Part shown: positions 1-5,436 of the stretch, one piece after another
Numbering within the stretch: the first letter of the stretch is position 1
Layout: each line of letters starts with the position of its first letter
Source of the DNA: an uncultured Bacteroidales bacterium
GTDB taxonomy: Bacteria > Bacteroidota > Bacteroidia > Bacteroidales > P3
Reading direction: 5' to 3'
Assembly (NCBI GenBank): GCA_937884485.1
Contig: CALGCG010000110.1
Span: 1-11,438, forward strand
DNA length: 11,438 nucleotides
Position numbers and translations under genes: made by a program
The notes under the pieces: generated by a model
The model's database searches: none
Told to the model about the DNA's origin: nothing
Seen by the model: the letters and a program-made list of their open reading frames with translations, nothing else

Positions 1-95
1 AAAAATCGCTCTTGAGCCTCTTCTTCTGTAATAATATGAGTAAAGTTTTCTTTTAGTTTTGCATATGAATTTTTTAAAGTTCTAAATTTTACCAT
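1..95 (-). CDS. 5' end of a divergent, unrecognised gene (partial, runs off left edge)
   Basis: Reading the minus strand from an ATG at 95-93 gives 31 open codons to the window edge. The peptide starts MVKFRTLKNSYAKL and continues to an acidic stretch TEEEAQERF, so it is charged and probably helical. An AAGGGAG Shine-Dalgarno-like sequence (plus-strand 104-110, read in reverse) lies 8 bases before this ATG. Codons are very A/T-rich (AAA, GAA, TTA, ATT), unlike the C-ending codons of clpB and everything to its right. The fragment is too short to assign a family. A chance open stretch in AT-rich DNA is possible, so confidence is moderate. Confidence 0.45.
   Translation of the reverse strand, partial: MVKFRTLKNSYAKLKENFTHIITEEEAQERF
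54..61 (+). promoter_or_regulatory. Possible Bacteroidota -7 element upstream of clpB
   Basis: TAGTTTTG matches the Bacteroidota -7 consensus TAnnTTTG. It lies 83 bases before the clpB start, inside the putative divergent gene. No TTG or TTTG is seen at the usual -33 distance. A second, weaker candidate is TAAATTTT at 83-90, with TTTTG at 57-61 as its -33. With only 49 bases between the two divergent starts, the clpB promoter must lie in or next to the divergent coding region. Weak call. Confidence 0.25.
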
Positions 96-144
96 AATAG
101 CATCTCCCTTATGTAGCCTAAAATAAATAAAAACCAAATAAACT

Positions 145-2757
145 ATGACATTAGACAAGTTCACAATCAAAGCGCAGGAAGCCGTGCAGAAGGCCCAGGA
201 AGTTGCCCTCGGAGGGCAGCACCCCGCCATCGAGACGGCCCACCTCCTCAAGGGGCTCCTCTCGGAGGACGAGAACGTGACCCCCTACCTCCTGAAGAAG
301 ATGGAGGTCAACATCCCCCGCCTGACGCAGCAGGTGGATGACATTCTGGGCACCATGCCCCGCGTCAGCGGCGGCCAGGTCTACCTCAGCAACGACGCCA
401 ACCAGGCCCTCGTGCGAGCCACACAGACCGCCTCCAAGATGAACGACGAGTTCGTCAGCGTCGAGCACCTCCTCCTGGCACTCGTCGGCGGCCGCGACCG
501 CATCAGTCAGCTCCTCAAGGACGCCGGCGTCAGCGAGAAAGGCCTGCAGGCCGCCATCGCCGACCTCCGCAAGGGCTCCAAGGTCACCAGCCAGAACCAG
601 GAGCAGACCATGAACGCCCTGAACAAGTACGCCAAAAACCTCAACCAGCTCGCCCAGGCCGGCAAGCTCGACCCGGTGATTGGTAGGGACGAGGAAATCC
701 GCCGTGTGCTGCAGATCCTGAGCCGCAGGACCAAGAACAACCCCATCCTCATCGGCGAACCCGGCGTCGGTAAGACCGCCATCGCCGAGGGACTGGCACA
801 GCGTATCGTCAGCGGCGATGTCGCCGAAAACCTGCGGAGCAAAACCATCTACAGCCTCGACATGGGCGCCCTGATTGCCGGCGCAAAGTACAAAGGCGAA
901 TTCGAGGAACGCCTCAAGAGCGTCATCCGCGAAATCAACGAGGCCGACGGCGAAATCATCCTCTTCATCGACGAAATCCACACCCTCGTCGGCGCCGGCG
1001 GCGGCGAAGGGGCCATGGACGCCGCCAACATCCTCAAGCCCGCGCTGGCCCGCGGCGAACTCCGCGCCATCGGCGCCACCACCCTCGCCGAATACCAGAA
1101 ATACTTCGAGAAAGACAAAGCCCTCGAGCGCCGTTTCCAGTCCGTCCTCATCGACGAACCCTCCGTGCCCGACACCATCTCCATCCTCCGTGGCCTCAAG
1201 GAGCGCTACGAGGTCCACCACCGCGTCCGTATCAAGGACGAAGCCATCATCGCCGCCGCCGAACTCTCCCACCGCTACATCTCCGACCGCTTCCTCCCCG
1301 ACAAAGCCATCGACCTCATCGACGAGGCCGCAGCCAAGCTCCGTCTGGAGATCGACTCCGTCCCCGAGGAACTCGACGAAATCGAACGCCGCATCCGCCA
1401 GCTCGAAATCGAGCGCGAAGCCATCAAGCGCGAAAACGACCAGGACAAAATCGCCCAGATAGACAAGGAGCTGGGCTCCCTCCGCGAGCAGCGCGACCAG
1501 ATGAAAGCCCGCTGGCAGAACGAAAAACAAATCGTCGAAGCCATCCAGGCCGAAGTCAAAAACATCGAATCCTACAAATTCGAAGCCGAACAGGCCGAAC
1601 GCTCCGGCGACTACGGCCGCGTCGCCGAGCTCCGCTACGGCCGCATCAAAGAAGCCGAAAAGAAAGTACAGGACCTCAAGCTCCAGCTCAAGCAGATGCA
1701 GGCCGACAACGCCATGATCAACGAGGAGGTTGATTCCGAGCAAATAGCCGAAGTCGTCTCCAAGTGGACCGGCATCCCCGTCACCCGCATGCTCCAGTCC
1801 GAGCGCGAACGCCTCCTACACCTTGAGGACGAACTCCACAAGCGCGTCGTCGGCCAGGACGAAGCCATCTCCGTCATCGCCAACGCCGTCCGCCGCTCAC
1901 GTGCCGGCCTGAGTGACGGCAAACGCCCCATCGGCTCCTTCATTTTCCTCGGCACCACCGGCGTCGGCAAAACCGAACTCGCCAAAGCCCTCGCCGAAGT
2001 CCTCTTCGACGACGAGAACATGATGGTCCGTATCGACATGTCCGAATACCAGGAGCGTCACAGCGTCAGCCGCCTCATCGGAGCGCCCCCAGGGTACGTC
2101 GGATACGACGAATCCGGCCAGCTCACCGAAGCCGTCCGCCGCAAACCCTACTCCATCGTCCTCTTCGACGAAATCGAAAAGGCCCACCCCGACGTCTTCA
2201 ACATCCTCCTCCAGGTCCTCGAAGACGGTAGGCTCACGGACAACAAAGGCCGCACCTGCGACTTCAAGAACACCATCATCATCATGACCTCCAACATGGG
2301 CTCCGACATCATCCGCGAACGCCTCGAACACGGCGCCGCCGCGGGCCAGTACGAGCTGGACGAGACCAAGAAGGCCGTCATGGAACTGCTCAAGGAGCGC
2401 ATACGTCCCGAATTCCTCAACCGTATCGACGAGATCATCATGTTCCAGCCCCTCACCCAGAACCAGATACGCGACATCGTACGCATCCAGATGCGCGGCG
2501 TCGCCCGCATGCTCGAGCAGAACGAAATCACCATCTCCGTCACCGACGAAGCCGTCAACCGCCTGGCCGAAGTGGGCTACGACCCCGCCATGGGCGCACG
2601 TCCCGTCAAGCGTGTCATCCAGCGCGAAATCCTCAACGAAATGAGCCGTCAGCTCCTCGAAGGCAAAATCCACTCCAACGAGACCATCATCATCGACGTC
2701 ATCGACGGCCACTTCGTCTTCTACAACCCCAACGACAAAACTCCCCTCAAATCCTGA
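145..2757 (+). CDS. clpB: ATP-dependent disaggregase ClpB (Hsp100)
   Basis: ClpB is a cytoplasmic hexameric AAA+ chaperone that threads aggregated proteins through its pore and refolds them together with DnaK/DnaJ/GrpE. At 870 residues it is full length for the family. The N-terminal Clp repeat domain covers about 1-150. AAA1 has Walker A GEPGVGKT (204-211), Walker B ILFIDEIH (272-279), pore loop KYKGEFEER (248-256) and an arginine-finger pair at 329-330. The coiled-coil middle domain (about 405-525) separates ClpB from ClpA and ClpX. AAA2 has Walker A GTTGVGKT (603-610), pore loop GYVGYDESG (650-658), Walker B IVLFDEIE (671-678), an arginine finger near 760 and sensor 2 GARPVKR (817-823). 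The start MTLDKFTIKAQEA matches the family. The leader is AT-rich with no Shine-Dalgarno site. The stop is TGA, and a hairpin terminator follows at once, so it is probably a single-gene unit. The 530-codon antisense frame opposite it is a codon-bias shadow. Confidence 0.98.
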   Translation: MTLDKFTIKAQEAVQKAQEVALGGQHPAIETAHLLKGLLSEDENVTPYLLKKMEVNIPRLTQQVDDILGTMPRVSGGQVYLSNDANQALVRATQTASKMNDEFVSVEHLLLALVGGRDRISQLLKDAGVSEKGLQAAIADLRKGSKVTSQNQEQTMNALNKYAKNLNQLAQAGKLDPVIGRDEEIRRVLQILSRRTKNNPILIGEPGVGKTAIAEGLAQRIVSGDVAENLRSKTIYSLDMGALIAGAKYKGEFEERLKSVIREINEADGEIILFIDEIHTLVGAGGGEGAMDAANILKPALARGELRAIGATTLAEYQKYFEKDKALERRFQSVLIDEPSVPDTISILRGLKERYEVHHRVRIKDEAIIAAAELSHRYISDRFLPDKAIDLIDEAAAKLRLEIDSVPEELDEIERRIRQLEIEREAIKRENDQDKIAQIDKELGSLREQRDQMKARWQNEKQIVEAIQAEVKNIESYKFEAEQAERSGDYGRVAELRYGRIKEAEKKVQDLKLQLKQMQADNAMINEEVDSEQIAEVVSKWTGIPVTRMLQSERERLLHLEDELHKRVVGQDEAISVIANAVRRSRAGLSDGKRPIGSFIFLGTTGVGKTELAKALAEVLFDDENMMVRIDMSEYQERHSVSRLIGAPPGYVGYDESGQLTEAVRRKPYSIVLFDEIEKAHPDVFNILLQVLEDGRLTDNKGRTCDFKNTIIIMTSNMGSDIIRERLEHGAAAGQYELDETKKAVMELLKERIRPEFLNRIDEIIMFQPLTQNQIRDIVRIQMRGVARMLEQNEITISVTDEAVNRLAEVGYDPAMGARPVKRVIQREILNEMSRQLLEGKIHSNETIIIDVIDGHFVFYNPNDKTPLKS

Positions 2758-2774
2758 CTGCCTGAATGACAAAG

Positions 2775-2812
2775 AAAAAGAGGTGCACTCATATTGTGCA
2801 CCTCTTTTTTTT
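2775..2812 (+). terminator. Rho-independent terminator of clpB
   Basis: A perfect 14-bp stem pairs 2775-2788 with 2796-2809. Its core AGAGGTGCAC pairs with GTGCACCTCT, and outer A-T pairs extend it. The loop is seven bases, and a run of eight T (2805-2812) follows. It starts 18 bases after the clpB stop. The A-run before the stem could give weaker termination on the other strand, but no minus-strand gene approaches here. Confidence 0.93.
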
Positions 2813-2813
2813 C

Positions 2814-2843
2814 TTTTTAAATGAAAAAAAATGTGTATCTTTG
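2814..2843 (+). promoter_or_regulatory. Bacteroidota-type promoter of the dnaX cluster
   Basis: The -7 element TATCTTTG (2836-2843) is an exact match to the TAnnTTTG consensus of Bacteroidota primary-sigma promoters. A T-rich -33 region (TTTTT, 2814-2818) lies 17 bases upstream, immediately after the terminator's T-run. Transcription would start around 2850, giving a leader of about 20 bases before the dnaX ATG at 2872. No other good promoter was noticed before ligA, which supports co-transcription of the downstream genes. Confidence 0.75.
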
Positions 2844-2871
2844 CATTTTAAAATAGATAGTACCACTTGAT

Positions 2872-3969
2872 ATGGATAATTTTGTAGTATCGGCAAGAAA
2901 ATATCGCCCCACGACCTTCGCCAGCGTCGTCGGACAGGAGCATATCACACGGACGCTGAAAAACGCCATCGCCACAGGCCAGCTGCCCCAGGCCTTCCTC
3001 TTTTGCGGCCCCCGTGGCGTGGGTAAAACGACCTGTGCGCGTATCCTGGCCAAAACCATCAACTGCGAACACCGCACCGCCGACGGCGAAGCCTGCAACG
3101 AGTGCGACAGCTGCCGCTCCTTCAACGAGGGCGCCTCGATGAGCATCTTCGAACTCGACGCCGCCTCCAACAACTCCGTGGACAACATGCGCGAACTTGT
3201 CAAACAGGTCTACATCCCCCCGCAAACCGGCAAATACAAGGTCTACATCATCGACGAGGTCCACATGCTCAGCCAGGCCGCCTTCAACGCCTTCCTCAAA
3301 ACCCTCGAGGAACCTCCCGCCTATGCCAAGTTCATCCTCGCCACCACCGAGAAACACAAAATCATCCCCACCATCCTCAGCCGTTGCCAGGTGTTCGATT
3401 TCAAACGAATCGAAAACGAGGACATTGTTCGTCACCTCAAGTACGTTGCCGACAAAGAACAATACCATTACGAAGACGACGCCCTGAAGGTTATAGCGAC
3501 TAAAGCCGAAGGCGGTCTGCGCGACGCCCTCTCCATCTTCGACCAGCTGGTCAACTTCACCCAGGGCAACCTGACCTACAAAGGCGTCCTGGAAAACCTC
3601 AATGTGCTGGATTCTGACTACTATTTCCGCCTTGTGGACCACCTGCGCCAGAACGACCTCAGCCACGCGCTCCTCCTCTATCAGGAAATTATCGGCAAAG
3701 GCTTTGGCGGTCAGCATTTTCTCACCGGCCTCTGCGAACACCTGCGCAACCTCATGGTAAGCCTCGACCCTCAGACAATATGTCTTATCGATGGCGCAGA
3801 CGGGCAGCGCTATGCACAGCAGGCACAGCTCTGCGGACTCCCTTTGCTCTTGAACTACCTCTCCACGGCGTCCGACTATGAATTCCGCTTCCGCGAAGCC
3901 AACAACAAAAACCTCTTCGTCGAGGTCTGTCTGATGAAGCTTGCCACAGCCGCAACCCCTCAGACATAG
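2872..3969 (+). CDS. dnaX: DNA polymerase III clamp-loader subunit DnaX, domains I-III (ends at in-frame TAG)
   Basis: DnaX is the ATPase of the clamp loader that places the beta sliding clamp on primed DNA. The start MDNFVVSARKYRP is typical of Bacteroidota DnaX. Visible motifs are Walker A GPRGVGKT (46-53), a four-cysteine zinc site (C65, C75, C78, C81), Walker B VYIIDEVHML (124-133), sensor 1 ILATTEKHK (155-163), the SRC arginine-finger motif (170-172) and sensor 2 GGLRDAL (214-220). The collar domain III covers about 230-360. The frame stops at TAG 3967-3969 right after domain III, at 365 residues. The same frame reopens at once and encodes the tau-specific linker and C-terminal domain up to 4596. 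The full frame would be 574 residues plus one at the TAG position removed or read through, near the usual family length. The short product resembles E. coli gamma in function (an ATPase core without tau contacts). It is the first gene of the probable dnaX-dapF-ligA operon. Confidence 0.93.
   Translation: MDNFVVSARKYRPTTFASVVGQEHITRTLKNAIATGQLPQAFLFCGPRGVGKTTCARILAKTINCEHRTADGEACNECDSCRSFNEGASMSIFELDAASNNSVDNMRELVKQVYIPPQTGKYKVYIIDEVHMLSQAAFNAFLKTLEEPPAYAKFILATTEKHKIIPTILSRCQVFDFKRIENEDIVRHLKYVADKEQYHYEDDALKVIATKAEGGLRDALSIFDQLVNFTQGNLTYKGVLENLNVLDSDYYFRLVDHLRQNDLSHALLLYQEIIGKGFGGQHFLTGLCEHLRNLMVSLDPQTICLIDGADGQRYAQQAQLCGLPLLLNYLSTASDYEFRFREANNKNLFVEVCLMKLATAATPQT
3967..3969 (+). other. dnaX: In-frame amber codon interrupting dnaX
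   Basis: The TAG has the same frame open on both sides: 365 codons from 2872 before it and 208 sense codons after it, to TAA at 4594-4596. The local context is CAG ACA TAG ATT GCT. It would need only one C-to-T change from a CAG glutamine codon. It is the only TAG stop among the genes whose ends are seen here; the others end in TGA or TAA. Because both sides share a frame, readthrough or a point change explains it, not a frameshift. A sequencing or assembly error cannot be excluded from the sequence alone. Confidence 0.85.
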
Positions 3970-4032
3970 ATTGCTAGAGGCCGCGAGGCAGGCACGGACG
4001 ACGGAAAACACACCGCACAACAAAACGGGACT

Positions 4033-4596
4033 GTGGCACAGCCCACAGCTCCCGCCACCGCTCCTTCTGCCTCCGCTGAACCTCACAGCCCTGTTCCCGC
4101 ACCCGCTCCCTCAGCCTCTGCTGAACCGCGCAACCCTGCCCCCACGCCGCCTCCGGCTCCCAGGCATGCGCCCTCACCATTCTCCTCCATCTCCATCAAG
4201 GCAGCCCCGGTCGTAGAACCCGTCAGGCATATCTCGACGGAAGTCGTCAAACTCACCGACGAGAACCTGCTCAAATACTGGAACGAGGCCTCCGTGGAAC
4301 TTGGTCTGCAGGAACTTATGAGCGAAGCCATCCCTCATCTGGGCGACCGCCCCGGCACCTTCGAAATCGATGCCCAGACAGTCTCTTTCGCCGACGAATT
4401 CAAACCCCATAAAATCGATGTGATGGAGTTCCTGCGCAGCCGCACCGGCATGAAAACGCTCGACTGTAAGGTCAATCCCCGTTTCATCGAAAAAACGGAA
4501 GTCGTCTACTCTCCCGACGACAAATACGCAGCCATGCTCGCCGACAACCCTCAGCTGGAACACCTGCGGAAACTGTTCCCTCTTATCGATTATTAA
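4033..4596 (+). CDS. dnaX: dnaX C-terminal part: Pro/Ala linker and tau-like domain, downstream of the amber codon
   Basis: This segment continues the dnaX frame after TAG 3967; the frame is open from 3970, and 4033 is a possible GTG start. From the GTG, residues 1 to about 53 form a low-complexity Pro/Ala/Ser linker containing a 15-residue imperfect tandem repeat. A short FSSISIKAAP segment follows. A folded domain of about 115 residues ends YSPDDKYAAMLADN then PQLEHLRKLFPLIDY, the kind of C-terminus seen in Bacteroidota DnaX, where the tau tail would contact the polymerase. No Shine-Dalgarno site precedes the GTG, so independent initiation is uncertain. It could be (a) the tail of one DnaX made by amber readthrough, (b) a separately started polypeptide, or (c) the orphaned end of a mutated or mis-sequenced gene. 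It ends TAA, 31 bases before dapF. Confidence 0.75.
   Translation: MAQPTAPATAPSASAEPHSPVPAPAPSASAEPRNPAPTPPPAPRHAPSPFSSISIKAAPVVEPVRHISTEVVKLTDENLLKYWNEASVELGLQELMSEAIPHLGDRPGTFEIDAQTVSFADEFKPHKIDVMEFLRSRTGMKTLDCKVNPRFIEKTEVVYSPDDKYAAMLADNPQLEHLRKLFPLIDY
4060..4149 (+). repeat. 45-bp imperfect tandem repeat in the DnaX linker
   Basis: Two adjacent 45-base units (4060-4104 and 4105-4149) encode APSASAEPHSPVPAP and APSASAEPRNPAPTP. Within the shared seven-residue core, the base differences fall at third codon positions (CCT/CCC, TCT/TCA, TCC/TCT, CCT/CCG). This suggests the frame was kept as protein after duplication. It is a typical flexible interdomain linker. Confidence 0.7.
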
Positions 4597-4627
4597 TCAT
4601 ACAAGCATCATACCCAACACCACCGAC

Positions 4628-5422
4628 ATGTTGTTCTACAAATTTGACGGCGCAGGAAACGACTTCGTGATTGTCGACAACCGCGAGGGTCGGCTCAACC
4701 TCACCCAAGAGCAGATATCCCGCATCTGCCACCGTCGTTTCGGCATCGGCGCCGACGGACTCATCACCCTCAATCGGGCCCCTCAAGGATTTGACTTTGA
4801 AATGTGTTACTACAATAGCGACGGCCGGCTCGGCTCCATGTGCGGCAACGGCGGCCGTTGCATAGCAGCCTTTGCCCATATCCTTGGCCTTGGCGACGTG
4901 CTCAACTTCATCGGCTTCGACGGCCCTCACTCTGCCGAAATCCTCCAGTGGGATCCCGAACTCGGCAAAGGCATTGTCAAACTCGCCATGAAAGACATCG
5001 ATGCCCGGCAAATCTCATCCTGCCTCGACGGCTCTTTCCTCGACACCGGCTCCCCCCACTATGTGCAGTCCGTCGACGACCTCGACCATTTTGATGTCGT
5101 CGGCGTCGGTCGACGCATCCGCCACATGTCCAACCTCTTCCCCGACGGCACCAACGTCGACTTTATCCAGCATCTCCCCGACGGACGCCTTGCTGTCCGC
5201 ACCTATGAACGTGGCGTCGAGGACGAAACCTGGGCCTGTGGCACGGGCGTTACCGCCGCCGCCATAGTCTCCGGCTGCCACAACCTCGTCGCACCCGGCG
5301 GCCAATTCCGTGTCGATTTCCAGAACGACGGAACCCTCTACCGCCATGTTTACCTCACCGGCCCCGTCTCCCTCAACTTCACCGGCCACCTCCCCCAAAA
5401 CCTCATAACTCTTAACTCATAA
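4628..5422 (+). CDS. dapF: Diaminopimelate epimerase DapF
   Basis: DapF is a cytoplasmic, cofactor-free epimerase that converts LL-diaminopimelate to meso-diaminopimelate, for lysine synthesis and peptidoglycan cross-links. The 264 residues are normal for the family. The N-terminus MLFYKFDGAGNDFVIVDN matches the family's KxxGxGNDF opening. The two catalytic cysteines are C72 in MCGNGGRC and C204 in WACGTG, one in each half of the pseudo-symmetric fold. The GIGADGL segment (39-45) and GSPHYV (141-146) are also conserved family features. The ATG at 4628 is the only sensible start. It sits between dnaX (31-base gap) and ligA (14-base gap). Its last five codons and TAA lie inside a 14-base tandem repeat, so the C-terminal tail ITLNS is partly repeat-encoded. 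Confidence 0.97.
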   Translation: MLFYKFDGAGNDFVIVDNREGRLNLTQEQISRICHRRFGIGADGLITLNRAPQGFDFEMCYYNSDGRLGSMCGNGGRCIAAFAHILGLGDVLNFIGFDGPHSAEILQWDPELGKGIVKLAMKDIDARQISSCLDGSFLDTGSPHYVQSVDDLDHFDVVGVGRRIRHMSNLFPDGTNVDFIQHLPDGRLAVRTYERGVEDETWACGTGVTAAAIVSGCHNLVAPGGQFRVDFQNDGTLYRHVYLTGPVSLNFTGHLPQNLITLNS

Positions 5423-5431
5423 CTCTTAACT
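5404..5431 (+). repeat. 14-bp perfect tandem repeat across the dapF stop codon
   Basis: CATAACTCTTAACT occurs twice back to back (5404-5417 and 5418-5431). The dapF TAA (5420-5422) lies in the second copy, and the ligA ATG follows five bases after the repeat. As 14 is not a multiple of three, copy number sets the reading frame. With two copies dapF stops. With one copy the dapF frame would read LITLN-CT-MDLF and run straight into ligA with no stop. Confidence 0.9.
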
Positions 5432-5436
5432 GTACC

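Noticed and set aside
151..1743. 530-codon minus-strand open frame opposite clpB
   Set aside because: It is a shadow of strong C-ending codon bias: the peptide is Leu/Val/Gly/Asp-rich with no domain, and clpB on the other strand is certain.
3967..3969. Genome-wide reassignment of TAG to an amino acid
   Set aside because: All other genes here are long and contain no in-frame TAG, so nothing supports recoding beyond this one site.
3901..4010. Programmed -1 frameshift for dnaX, as in E. coli
   Set aside because: The frame before and after the TAG is identical, so a single shift would leave the correct frame. The short A-runs near here do not form the A-AAA-AAG heptamer.
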